This document shows positions 50,301 through 60,187 of a DNA stretch of 64,000 bases, in pieces; position 1 is the stretch's first letter; each line of letters opens with the position of its first letter. The translations under genes were made by a program, and so were the position numbers. The DNA is from Pelodera strongyloides. Taxonomy: Eukaryota; Nematoda; Chromadorea; Rhabditida; Rhabditidae. The stretch lies in contig JAANDG010000194.1 in assembly GCA_036852015.1 (NCBI GenBank), forward strand, positions 124,001 to 188,000, in the 5' to 3' direction. The notes under the pieces were generated by a model. That model was given only the letters and a program-made list of their open reading frames with translations. It was not told where the DNA came from and made no database searches.

Positions 50301-53300
50301 TTCTGGGTTTGTTATTATTTTCAGCCTCATCCCGTAGGTTCTTTTAATAGGAATAAGGAATTTTTTTTGTTATTATCGTTAATTATTCTTTGTTTTGATT
50401 TTACATGTCTAATAAGTGATATTTCAGGTATTTTCCCACCTTCTGTGACGTCACTAGTCCGCCCTTCCGCTATTGTTGCACCAATGCCTCAGAATCCGAG
50501 TGTTACTGCTACAGTAACTAATAGTGCAAGTATTCCCGCTCCCTCAGCTCCCGGACAAGCCAAGATTGGGGAATCGGTGGAGAAAGGACCAGAGTAAGTG
50601 TGTTTAGTAATATAGTGGAGATGGCCTAGTGGCTAACGCAGTCGACTTGTACAAGACAGACGTGGGTTCGATTCCCGCTCGTTCAGTGACTGTTTTTTGA
50701 TCACGTAGCGGCTTTAGTTCCTTTCAGATGAGGGTGTTAATAATAATAATTTATTGACACATTATATAAAATATATAAGTGTGCATCATATAAATGATGA
50801 TGAGAAGGTTGGCAAATTAAGCCACATGTAACGATTAGCTTGAGGTTCGTTTATAAGAAAAGAGTAACACCTTGCAACAAATCAATTACTAATAAGATTG
50901 AGTGTTTCGCCATAGTTAATTTTTTGAATTTTCGTGCATTACCTCAGGAAATAAAACAATAACATAACACACACAATAGTGAATTATAACATAAATCTAT
51001 ATACTACGGCATGCCTAAGAATAGTTTCTACCTAGCCACCTTTCTCAAATTCTAGCATCCGTAATATACCTCCACCCGCAGTAATTCGAATGCGCTATGC
51101 ACGAAAATTCATGTACCGCACATGGTAGTTTTTGTGGATAAGCCACAGGCGTGCTACTCAAAGATACCGGTAAAATTATTAAATACAAGTTTGCTTCATA
51201 GATTGTTCACTGAGGTTGGTTCCATACATACATGTTTGCACATGTTTGATTCTGATATAATTCTTTTAGAACGCAGATAAACATAACAAATACGATTCGA
51301 TGTAGATAACAGTTGAAAATAGATACGAAACAAATAACAGAGGTGAAAGTAATATGATATTTAGGTTTCTTCGTGACTTTTCCATGATGTAGATGTAGCT
51401 GCAAACTCTAATGGTCGTTTTTAGAAGATTTCTAAATGAATGTGATGATTAATTCGTTCTATGAATATACGTATATTCCTTAAACCCGACTGTGATATCA
51501 TTTTCTTCGAAACTATTTAGAATTTGAGTGATGTCTGACGATTTCAATAGCCTTTTAAATGTTTTAGAATCATGTGCCTTTAGCAATTGTTCTGGCATTT
51601 TGTTTAGCCATCTGGCCGTACGCAGAAAGAAACTGATAAAACGGGTTACGCTTTGCCAAAGGAACATGATATTCAAACGACGATAATCGTCCTCGAGTAG
51701 GCTTCATACGTAATATTTACTGAAGGAGTTGGCTAGTTCGCCTTTCAAAAGTTTGAATGTGAATATAAGGTCGTGTTGGATTCTTCTTGTTGCAATGAAA
51801 GCAGGTTAAACTTACGTAATCGGTCTGAGTAAGATGGGATCAGGGTGCATTTTGGGTAACATTTTTGAAAGATCATGCGAGTGATTCTTGATTGCACTTT
51901 TTCGACACGTAGTTTATCTTTTTGAGATACGGATTCCAGACAACGCTTGCAAACTCTAACAGAGGACGGACCCAAGTTTTATACGATTTTACGAGAATCA
52001 GAGGATTTCGCTGTTTAATGCTCTTAGTAAGAGCATACCAAACACCCATACTTTTCGTACATATATTAGAAATGTGTCAACAAAATGCCAATTATCTTGT
52101 ATCTGAATTCCCAAATCTCTCATAGAAGAAACCACTCCCAATTGAGTTCCATTCACACTATACTTATACTTACAGTTTTTCTTTCCCATATATAGAACCT
52201 TACATTTTTCACTAGCCAACTCAATTTGCCAATCGGTACAGTACTTCGACAACGTATCTAGCGACTTTTCTAACGAGAGATTGGCACTCAAAGCTTCATG
52301 TGGTTGATAACTACAGTAGATTTTACAATCATCAGATATATACATATACAAATACAATACAATACAATACAAAGGTTTTGTACAAACTTACGGATTTAAG
52401 GCACTGCGGTGGCGCATGCCATTAAGTTTATGTGCATTTCCTGAAACATGAATATTTGGATGTTATTGTGAACGATATTTACAATGCAATTAAAAGACGA
52501 CTTCGTTGTGTAAGGATTGTGGTGTGGGTGGGTGCTCAACATCAGCACTGCCACTTGCCACTTTAAGCGAATAGGGATTAGGAAAGCAAAAAGGGAATTC
52601 AGAGGCCATATTCACCACTGCGTTTCCCTCACTGGGGAAATATTCCCTGATTCCCTGGGGACAGAAAATAGCATTCTAATGTGAGACATGCAGAGAAAAA
52701 GACGGGGTATTCCCCATGGGGGAATTAAGTGGTGAATATGGCCTCAGTAGTAGTTTTGCAGTAGTTTTGTAGCCCACAAATTAATGACCAATCCTCATCG
52801 TGCCCGCCATGCCTGGTGTATGGCCCACAATGTTGTTTTTGTAACGTGTAACCATGTACTTTTCCGAAAACAATTCGTATGTTTATTGGTATTTCCAGGG
52901 TGCCACTCAGTGCGGATCCCGCCCCGGCTCCAGCGGTTCACGCCACGTCGACAGTACCTTGTAGATTTGGGGGACACTGCAAAAACCCGACTTGCACATT
53001 CAAGCATCCACCGGTTAGTTTTAAATTTAAAGCGAAATACCGGCCGGTTTTTGAAACGCATCATGGGCAATGAATTCTCACGTATTTATGCAAACTTGCT
53101 CGAATTTAGCTCGATTTTTATTCTAATTTATGTTCATTGTTCATTTGCATAGCTGCATAAGAATGTTGGTGTACTGTACTCTATGTGTTTCAAAAACCCG
53201 CCGGTATTTCGCCTTAATATTTATTACGCACACGCACACACAAAGATATATAACGTAAAGTTTGTAAAATTAAATGATTAAATACGTAGTGGAACATAAT

Positions 53301-53660
53301 TAAATATTGGGTAATATACACTAGTACGTGTGATGTGATTTAGCCCATTTTGTATTACCTTCATTGTTTGCTACTTCATATTTATAACTGTTTCTGCCGA
53401 ATACGTGCTACGTGCGATGTGTATTGTTTTATTCAAACGATCTGGGTGCTTTTGATGAGGTGAAGACGTAAACTTCCTCTCTTTATTATCCTTTTTTTAC
53501 CATTTCTCAACTTTAGACCTGTCGGTACGGTGCCGGTTGTCTGAACCGATCTTGCTTCTTCTCGCACCCGGCGCCTACCAAAAGTGCCAAACCAGCGCCA
53601 ACAGCTAGCGTCGCGGGTACCGCGGCGAGCAAGTTCAAGTGGCAGGCGGGAACGGCTTAA
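42210..53660 (+). CDS. sut-2: SUT-2 / ZC3H14 CCCH zinc-finger poly(A)-RNA-binding protein
   Basis: Nuclear poly(A)-binding protein of the Nab2/ZC3H14/MSUT2 family, a modifier of tau toxicity in worms. Exons: 42210-42248, 42343-42432, 42589-42656, 42947-43076, 43267-43321, 43674-43825, 44042-44121, 44461-44611, 44843-44934, 45247-45423, 46261-46400, 46712-46854, 47254-47364, 47628-47694, 48170-48274, 48571-48650, 49014-49115, 49465-49547, 49819-49928, 50428-50593, 52899-53013 and 53517-53660. All phases close, 799 residues. The N-terminal PWI-like fold (KELDVYVDDELPDYVMVMV) is followed by a long Glu/Arg-rich helix from about residue 95. Five CCCH fingers lie at the C-terminus: C599-H616, C621-H637, C640-H655, C735-H750 and C754-H769. 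The middle is Pro/Gln-rich with ETQFIITMNERQRPG, a ZC3H14 signature. Exon 18 uses an AAG-type acceptor, and the start of exon 10 is duplicated upstream as a decoy. Introns hold MITEs and a LINE fragment. Confidence 0.96.
44296..44342. repeat. (GA)n microsatellite
   Basis: About 22 GA dinucleotides in SUT-2 intron 7, between two exons that themselves encode GAG/AGA-rich Glu-Arg repeats. Confidence 0.95.
44956..44984 (+). repeat. Decoy copy of SUT-2 exon 10 start
   Basis: A 28-bp stretch (TATTTTAGCGAGCGCGCAAC, then CAAAGGTG) matches exactly the acceptor and first bases of exon 10 at 45,239-45,266. Splicing into this upstream copy would give an in-frame TAG shortly after GGTGGA. Confidence 0.9.
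47882..48057. repeat. Family B near-perfect palindromic MITE (TTAA ends)
   Basis: A 176-bp palindrome. The left arm reads TTAAAGCGAAATGCTAGCCC then TTTGGAAAATTTGCATATG; the right arm is the complement, ending CATTTCGCTTTAA. The loop is about GCCGTGTGGAC. The ends equal the first bases of family A. It is in SUT-2 intron 14. A sister copy lies at 54,772-54,942. Confidence 0.95.
50045..50212. repeat. Family A MITE
   Basis: Left TTAAAGCGAATTACCGGCCG, right CCTGCCGGCGTTTCGCTTTAA, with the GCATATGCAAATGAATAAAA and TTTGCATAAATACGTAAGAA inner arms. SUT-2 intron 19. Confidence 0.93.
50620..50696 (+). ncRNA. tRNA-like pseudogene or SINE head
   Basis: GATGGCCTAGTGGCTAACGC is a good A-box region, similar to Leu/Ser tRNAs. 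GTGGGTTCGATTCCCGC forms a perfect five-pair T-arm with B-box. A T-run (GTTTTTTG) follows as a possible Pol III terminator. The anticodon stem has two mismatches and the acceptor ends do not pair, so a functional tRNA is unlikely. SUT-2 intron 20. Confidence 0.5.
50735..52380 (-). mobile_element. Degraded non-LTR retrotransposon (Jockey/CR1-like), 3' part
   Basis: Minus-strand frames carry the C-terminal half of a LINE reverse transcriptase: SDDCKIYCSYQP (the xDD active-site region), then KCKVLYMGKKNCKY, SMRDLGIQIQD, and downstream KLRVEKVQSRITRMIFQK and SYSDRLRKFNLLSLQQ. The three segments (52,372-51,998, 51,975-51,745 and 51,676-51,449) are in different frames, so it is broken by at least two frameshifts and truncated at the 5' end. 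A TTA-type repeat near 50,735 may be the 3' tail. It lies antisense in SUT-2 intron 20. Confidence 0.8.
52600..52747. repeat. Family D foldback MITE
   Basis: GAGGCCATATTCACCACTG at the left and AGTGGTGAATATGGCCTC at the right. Inside are CCCTGGGGACAGAAAATAG, TGTGAGACATGCAGAGAAA and GACGGGGTATTCCCC. SUT-2 intron 20. This is one of the best-preserved copies. Confidence 0.92.
53027..53217. repeat. Family A MITE
   Basis: Left TTAAAGCGAAATACCGGCCG, right CCCGCCGGTATTTCGCCTTAA. It starts 13 nt after the 5' splice site of SUT-2 intron 21 (53,014). Confidence 0.94.
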
Positions 53661-54245
53661 GGACTTCAGGACTAGGGTTTAACCTTATTGGTGAAGCTGA
53701 TTGCCTTAAGCTTTAGACATTGATCCATTGTCAGTCGACTTGGTATGAGAAGTGGGAAATGTTGTCTCAATACATTTTTGTAAGAAAGATGGTGTAGGTC
53801 TAATGTATTTCGGAATAATTTTTCATCCATTCGCTTTATTGGAAGTTAAAGCGGTATGGCGAGTGGTTTGTGAGACATATACGACCTCTTTAATATCCCT
53901 CGACCGAAGGATAGCGTAGGCGTATTCTATACAAGGGATGGTGTTGACCCGGCTCGGTGATACTGATTAGTTTAATCGATATTTTTTGTATCATTTGTTG
54001 CCTCAATATGTACATGTGCGTATTAAAGCTTATTGGTGGGTGGTAGGTGATGTTGTAGAGAATTTTGTTGTATTGTGTATGTGTTCTTTTTTTTGTCTGA
54101 TCTGCATTATCTGTTTTTTTTTTGATGGTCTGCCCCTTTTCCAAATATAACTTTGGCATTTTGCTGTTGTGTATTAGTATAAGTATAATTTAAGTAACCC
54201 GTCATACATTTTAGGGTACGGTATGGTGTTTTGCTTGCGGTGAAG

Positions 54246-54342
54246 TTAAAGCGGTATGGCACGTGGTTTGTGAATAGTGGACGCATGATACCACATAATT
54301 TGCTTCTCCACAAACCACGTACCACGTACACTTACGCTTTAG
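54246..54342. repeat. Family F short foldback (TTAA end)
   Basis: TTAAAGCGGTATGGCACGTG at the left and CACAAACCACGTACC then CTTACGCTTTA at the right form an inverted repeat. Single related ends occur at about 53,848 (TTAAAGCGGTATGGCGAGTG) and 61,890-61,914 (the complement, ending CCACTTTAA). Confidence 0.75.
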
Positions 54343-54519
54343 TGTTTCTCATTGTATACATTTATTTTAAGAGGTTATTTTTGTTTTTAATTTATAGATT
54401 TACCGTTTTTCAATGCGTATTATATCTAATTGGGTTAAATAGTACATAAGCTGACCATTTGAATTTAGCGGTTTCTTAATTGAGTGTATTTTTGCGTACG
54501 CATGTGCATGCACTGTACT

Positions 54520-54630
54520 GTACAAGGCGCAACGCTGCGCACTCACCGCGCAAAAAAAGAGCTCCATTTCTATAGCGGGGCGGCGGCCCCCGGGTGTGCC
54601 TGGCGGGCGCCAGTGCGCGGTTTCATCGGT
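54520..54630. other. GC-rich island of unknown nature
   Basis: A block reading CGCAACGCTGCGCACTC ... GGGGCGGCGGCCCCCGGG ... GGCGGGCGCCAGTGCGCGG, with short internal palindromes, inside AT-rich DNA. No tRNA, rRNA or protein signature is recognised. It could be a decayed GC-rich transposon or a structured RNA. Confidence 0.35.
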
Positions 54631-54771
54631 GTTCTTTTATAGGGTTGTTTTGTGTTTTTGGAGCGTTCTTGATTGTCATCACGCATGTCTTTTAATTTTT
54701 AGATTTTCGGTTGCTTTTTGTATTCAACTAGTTTTTGATACTTGTGCAAAATTGATTTTGCATTTCTTTAG

Positions 54772-54942
54772 TTAAAGCGAAATGCCAGCCTCTTTGGAAA
54801 ATTTGCATATGATAAGCAAATCCTATGTATCCTATGCTAATTTTGCGCGATAGCCGTGGACGATCGCGCAAAATTAGCATAGGATACATAGGATTTGCTT
54901 GTCATATGCAAATTTTCCGCAGGAGCTGGCATTTCGCTTTAA
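54772..54942. repeat. Family B near-perfect palindromic MITE (TTAA ends)
   Basis: Sister of the element at 47,882: TTAAAGCGAAATGCCAGCCT at the left, GGAGCTGGCATTTCGCTTTAA at the right, with long arms TTTGCATATGATAAGCAAAT and complement. The loop is about GCCGTGGAC. Confidence 0.95.
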
Positions 54943-56636
54943 CTATATGCAGTATTCTGAAGAAAAGTATTGACATGAATAGCGGTTAATATAAAGAAAT
55001 AAAGAGTGTATTATTAGAAATGTAGATGTAGATTGCATTATAATCATATGCACATGGTAATATTGTGTGATAGAGAAGAATTCATATATGGATAGGTGAA
55101 CTAGAAAACATGATTTTGCCCGCTATTGTTGCCTTGCAGTAGTTTTGATATAATTCTTTTTTCCGTATACCATATGATTTATTTTCAAGTGTATTTAACT
55201 TTTTAACTGTTCTTTTTGAATTCGTTGATTTAATTATCTCGTGTGACCATGAATATATGCCCAATTTTTTTTTATAAAATAAAATTTATATGGTTTATGA
55301 TTGTTATTTTATGGCCTATATAATAATATAATATTTATTACGTACACAAATATGTAGAACGCACCGTTTTCCATTGAACAGAACGCATCATAGCTGTAAG
55401 TTGTAGATGTGCATATGGAAACCTGGCGTATTACTTGCAGTTTATAGAAAAACTATTTTGTTATTATGCTTGACTATACTAAATACTGACACGAAACTCA
55501 GAAGGTGCGCGGCGCAAATTGGTGTGGAACCAGAAAGACCAGGTGCGCGACGACTTCGCCCTATGTTCGCTATGCACTCGCGACAACCTGGCGAGAGGTG
55601 AGAGTCTGGCGAAGATTTGGCGGAATGTAGACTCATATTTTTTTCGCCGCCCACCATCAGTTCCAGCTGCGCACCCTCTATGATGTTCGTTGCCAAGTTT
55701 TTGTTGCAAGGCTTAGTGTTCCATTGGAGGTAGCTGTTCCATTTTAATCCTAGTTAACTTTGGCTGTAATCCTCTTAACAACTACCCGTGGAATGTTATC
55801 CTCAAGGCCTCAAGGGCAAGGGGTCTGGGACCAAAGCGGGACCCAAATTCGGTGCGCTTTATTTGCTAAATTGGTCATGTTTGCTGTTTTCTCCGTCTCT
55901 TTTCTATGCGAGCCGATATGTCAACCCTGCGAATAAATCTCAAACGGGTAGTGTGCGTTTGTTGAGTGTTATTCACGTAGTTTGTACGTATATTGTGTTT
56001 TAGTTCCTACCTTTCAACTAATTATTACATTTTCAAAGTGTTGTAGTAGAAAACATGATATCTTGCTAAAAGGCAATATATAACATATTTAATGTTTCTC
56101 AATCTCATTTGTGATGTGCACCTTTGCATCAGTTAAAAGTGCCTGAATTTTGCAGTTTATGAAACATTTAATTTCTACGGTATACTGTATACTTATACAC
56201 TTATACTGTAACGTTTATTTGTAAATCTGTATATGTAGTAATCGTTAAATATTTGTATGCAGATTGGTGAATTGTTGTCTCATTGCCATGCATATTTTAT
56301 TTTATATTAGGGGTCCGCAATTCCTATAAGCTTGTGCTCCTCAAACGAATAAAGGGTCAAAGGCTTTGTGTGTTTTTTTATAAACGTAGATTATAAATGC
56401 CGCATTCAAAACGCTTTGTTGCTCTGTGTTTTCGTACATTTTCACACCTGTACAAATAAAAGACAATATAGAACAAAGCGTAGTTTTTAAACCAGAAATG
56501 GGTATACATAGGGGCTGGCCTCAGGATGAAGGTGATTGAACCTGTGTACCCAGTTGCGACCTATAGCCTCATTTTAGTCTGGAAATAACCTCAAAACTTC
56601 AGTAGTATTACTTGAACGTCGCCATTTGTTCTGCCC

Positions 56637-56815
56637 TTAAAGCGAAATACCGGTCGGTTTTTGAAACGCATCGCGTACACCGGCTTTCTTATACCAGCTC
56701 ATGCAAATGAAATTTGAATAAAAACTAGACCCCAATTCGACTCCACTTAGCATAACTGCATAAGGATGCAGATATTTGAGATGCGTTTCAAATACCGGCT
56801 GGTATTTCGCTTTAA
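56637..56815. repeat. Family A MITE
   Basis: Left TTAAAGCGAAATACCGGTCG, right TACCGGCTGGTATTTCGCTTTAA. The interior subtype carries AACTAGACCCCAATTCGACT, as in the copy at 61,439. Confidence 0.93.
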
Positions 56816-56922
56816 TTTCCATCTATTATAACTTGAGTAAACGACAATTCTCTATGTTCTTTGTAATCTTCCTTAACTTATAACTGTATGATAGTTGGAA
56901 TATCACAGAGTCATCCTGACCT

Positions 56923-57105
56923 TTAAAGCGGATAACAGCCGGTTTTTGAAATGCATATCCATGTCGGGCGCTGTAATCCCCTGCTCCTGCAGCGTATGCG
57001 CGATTTTTTATACTAAATATATTAATTCGCATGCAACATCATATGGGCATGCAGTGTGCAGTCGCTCATCGTTCGTTTCAAAAAACGGCAGTTCTGGCGC
57101 TTTAA
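56923..57105. repeat. Family A MITE, diverged subtype
   Basis: Left TTAAAGCGGATAACAGCCGG, right AACGGCAGTTCTGGCGCTTTAA. The interior is GC-richer than in other copies. Confidence 0.85.
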
Positions 57106-57266
57106 ACTTTTAACCAGATATTCTACACGCACTACGGCGCTATATTTGCATGAACTTGTTTTGGGTGACAATTTTCTTGATTCGTAAAATTTTTCAAGCA
57201 CCATATTCTGCCTTTCAATCGTTTTTAAAATTGAATTCTAATCATTCTATTTATCCATTGTTTCAG

Positions 57267-60187
57267 ATGTTGACAATTCTGCTCCTCCTTCTTCTTCAGT
57301 ATTTCGAAATCGCAGAATCGTATATCTCACCCCGACTACAGTATTATCCCTTGCAACAACAGGTGCCGCCGACTCTGCCCACCTACTTTCAGTCTGGATT
57401 TGTAAGTTAAACATCTAATTATCTTTATTTAAAGGGTCAGGCCCGTTTCAAGTGACCCCTATTTTTGATGATTCCATCTGATTCTCCAGGTCAAATATAG
57501 TAGGTTACGATATTTTTTTAATTTTCAAGGACAAAATTCACGCAGTATTCAGCAATCATACCAAACTATCTATCGCAGTTGCGCAGTTGTCACGCCCCTT
57601 CGCGCTAATTGGGTAATATGCTCTATTGGGCGTGGCACTTGCGATTTTGGCCAATCAGCGCAAATGGGCGTGCCAACGGCGATAGATAGTTGGGTATTAT
57701 AAATTTCTGAATAGTGTGTGAATTTTGCGCAAGTAAATTAGAAAAATATTGTATCCTACTATATTTGACATGGAGAATCAGATGGAATCATCAAAAATAG
57801 GGTCATTTGAAATGGGCCTGACTCTTTAATCAATAGACTGATAATTATTTGATAAGGAACAAGTTTAGCCGCTTTTTTCGTGGACTCGACATTTTTCATT
57901 GAGGTGCCAATTCGTATAGGATATTTCATTGGTGTATGGTATTTCATTCCATTTCATAAGTTCCAATTTGTATATTCGTGATATTATGCTAGTCAGAACC
58001 AGTCTGTAATCAACATGCCATATCCTTTTGTATGATATAGGTCGAAACGTGGTTAGATATACTTTCACCACTCCTTGTGTACTTTTTATATGTTCTATTA
58101 TCCAACATTTGCAGTAATTGCTTTCTTCTTAATTATCGTACGAGTAGAGGATGTGCTTGGTAGACTCTTGCACCAATGAAGCTCTACTCGAATACGGCTA
58201 TTATTATTCACAGAAGAACAGGGCGGCGCCAGGATCGCTCCATCCTGGCACACACGTAACTCTAGTTTCGCTTCCGCGATGCGACACCGCGTTACATTTC
58301 AGAACCTTCCGCCGATTTTGTTTCCGCTCCCACTTCAACCGCACCCTACACGTGGGCACCCGTTCCCGTCCGTTGTGTCCGGTTCGGGACCTATTCCGGT
58401 GACTAATCTGGGCCCCGCACCAAGTGCTCCGTGTCCCAAGAGCCCACTCACGCAGTTCCTCAGCCAACAGGAACAGGTTGGATTAGTTGGATATTTTCGA
58501 AATGTTAATTGTGAAGTCCCGAAGCCAGTGGCTTTTGATCTCTGTATTTATGGCGTACGGTTGTAGTTAGTATAAGCATAAGCGATTATATAAAAAAAAA
58601 TACTGAGACAGTTATTAGCATGACGTAAGTCACGCCCACTAGCAACATAAGAAATCTGGTTTGAAAATTCACAGTGTTAACAGTGTCGCGAAATATTTAA
58701 AGCTCAAGCTGTGCCGTAATCGCATTACTCACGTAGAGCGGCAATGAGTATTGGCCTTACCGCTTACCTTTTATACAAAAACATGCTCTTCCTGTAGTGT
58801 GTTTAATGGACCTGTCCCGTTCAGGAAGCACTTCACGAGTTGATTATCGAAGCACGCAAAGAAGGTGCCACGGAACCACAAGTCAAAGAATATATGGATA
58901 AATATCTGCAGGTGGAGATTTTTTTTAAATATCCATATCTATGACTTTTTGCAGTTTTCGCGGTTCAGTGATAGTAATCGTAATACAGTAAAACGGGAGA
59001 ACGTAGAGATTATGTTTTAATGCTATAGATGAACAGAGCGGAAATAATTACGTCCTAAGTCCTAAGTCCTAAAAATAAATATACTAGAAATTGTCAAATG
59101 CACTATAATATTCATAATAAATTCGAAAAAGAAAGAGTAAACCTCATAAAAGAGAAAAAAACGGTATCCCGAACAAAATTCAACATCCCCACACATTTTT
59201 ACAAACACTATGCATAAATATACATCCTCTGAAAGCAGAAATGTGTTGTGCACAGGGCTGTTTGTTAGGAGTTCGTAAAGGCTTTGCGGTTGTTTTCTTT
59301 CTTCCTTTGGTGATTTTTTGTAAATTTATGCCTTATTTTAGACTTATTTTAGACCAGGTATGGGGTGATTTTTGCGTAAATTTATGCTTTATTTTAGACT
59401 GTCCTGGGTACGTCAAAATTCTCTCAACTCGAAGAAGCCGAACGTAGAATGGGACTCGTACGACGGGGAAAGCGAGAAGTGAAGAAATTTTCTGGTCTGT
59501 TTTTATTATGAGGTGTGTGTGTGTGTTTGTGTGTGCGTGTGTGCGAGTGTGCGTGTGTGCGTCCATGTGTATGCGTGTGTGTGTAATGTATGTGTGTGTC
59601 TTTCTAGCATATCCTCCACATACTCCGTGTAGGGCCTGCAGCTTCATTAGGCCAGGTTTTACAATAATAGCTTTTTAACAAGTTAAAGCAAAACACTGGC
59701 CGGTTTTTGAAACGTATCGTGGGCAACTGAATTCTTACGTTTTTATGCTTGCTCGAATTTAGCTCGATTTTTTATTCTAATTTATGTTCATTTTCATAAG
59801 CTGCATAAGAACGCTGGTCTACTTGATGTGTTTCAAAAGCCGGCCGGTATTTCGCTTTAATCATTAATTATCACCTAATTGCACTCAGAAGATGGCTTAT
59901 TGGACTATATACAATATACCCCGGGCACCACTGGACGCCTATTGGACACCCATAGGCACCCAATATGGGTGTCCAAAGGTGTCCAAGGGCATGGGTGTCA
60001 GAAGGTGTCCAGTTCGTGTCTGCGGGTGTCCGGGTGTATAGTATAATCAAATAAGCCCCAGAAGATTTCAGTTGACAAGGAAGTTCCTGTGCGTATTTTC
60101 AACCTTCTCGATGTGTATAACAATGAGGCGGGAAGTGATACAATAGAAGACACTTTCCCAAAACTTGAAGAAGCAGAGAAATATTAG
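57267..60187 (+). CDS. Small secreted nematode protein, unknown family
   Basis: Exons 57267-57401, 58303-58476, 58825-58911, 59398-59494 and 60072-60187 give about 202 residues. The ATG follows TTGTTTCAG directly, so it is probably trans-spliced. Residues 1-18 (MLTILLLLLLQYFEIAES) form a signal peptide. Next comes a Tyr/Gln/Pro-rich stretch, then a proline-rich region with PLPLQPHPTRGHPFP. A predicted helical part follows (EALHELIIEARKEGATEPQV, then FSQLEEAERRMGLVRRGKR), with an acidic C-terminus ending in EEAEKY. The helical part faintly recalls SXP/RAL-2 (DUF148) proteins, but I would not assign it. The donor at 59,495 (G|GTCTGT) is weak. If it is not used, exon 4 instead runs to TGA at 59,509-59,511 and the protein ends SGLFLL. 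The last exon lies directly behind a foldback repeat. Confidence 0.7.
57428..57829. repeat. Family C palindromic MITE (TTAA ends)
   Basis: About 402 bp. TTAAAGGGTCAGGCCCGTTT at the left and AAATGGGCCTGACTCTTTAA at the right, with long complementary arms (TTTTGATGATTCCATCTGAT and its complement) and an inner stem CTATCTATCGCAG / CGGCGATAGATAG. Intron 1 of the small secreted gene. Confidence 0.93.
59513..59602. repeat. (GT)n microsatellite
   Basis: GT-rich tract with CG and CA interruptions, directly behind exon 4 of the secreted-protein gene. Confidence 0.95.
59683..59860. repeat. Family A MITE
   Basis: Left TTAAAGCAAAACACTGGCCG, right AAGCCGGCCGGTATTTCGCTTTAA (partly quoted), with TTAA at both ends. 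It is in the last intron of the secreted-protein gene. Confidence 0.93.
59892..60060. repeat. GGGTGTCC foldback element
   Basis: Outer arms GGCTTATTGGACTATATAC / GTATAGTATAATCAAATAAGCC. The interior consists of repeated GGACACCC / GGGTGTCC words (at least six). The right end stops about 10 nt before the acceptor of the final secreted-protein exon. Confidence 0.8.

Larger units (their letters stand above)
53661..57266. other. Intergenic region downstream of SUT-2
   Basis: No gene recognised. It contains family F elements at about 53,848 and 54,246-54,342, a family B palindrome at 54,772-54,942, two adjacent family A copies at 56,637-56,815 and 56,923-57,105, and two GC-rich blocks (54,520-54,630 and 55,495-55,700) of unknown nature. 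Confidence 0.55.

Noticed and set aside
50620..50696. Functional tRNA gene
   Set aside because: T-arm and D-arm are good, but the acceptor stem does not pair and the anticodon stem has mismatches.
52795..53070. Minus-strand ORFs starting MRFKNRPVF here and at several other sites
   Set aside because: The repeated N-terminus is just the translated terminal repeat of family A MITEs, not a protein family.
59333..59647. His/Thr-rich minus ORF
   Set aside because: Produced by the GT microsatellite; the real exon lies on the other strand.
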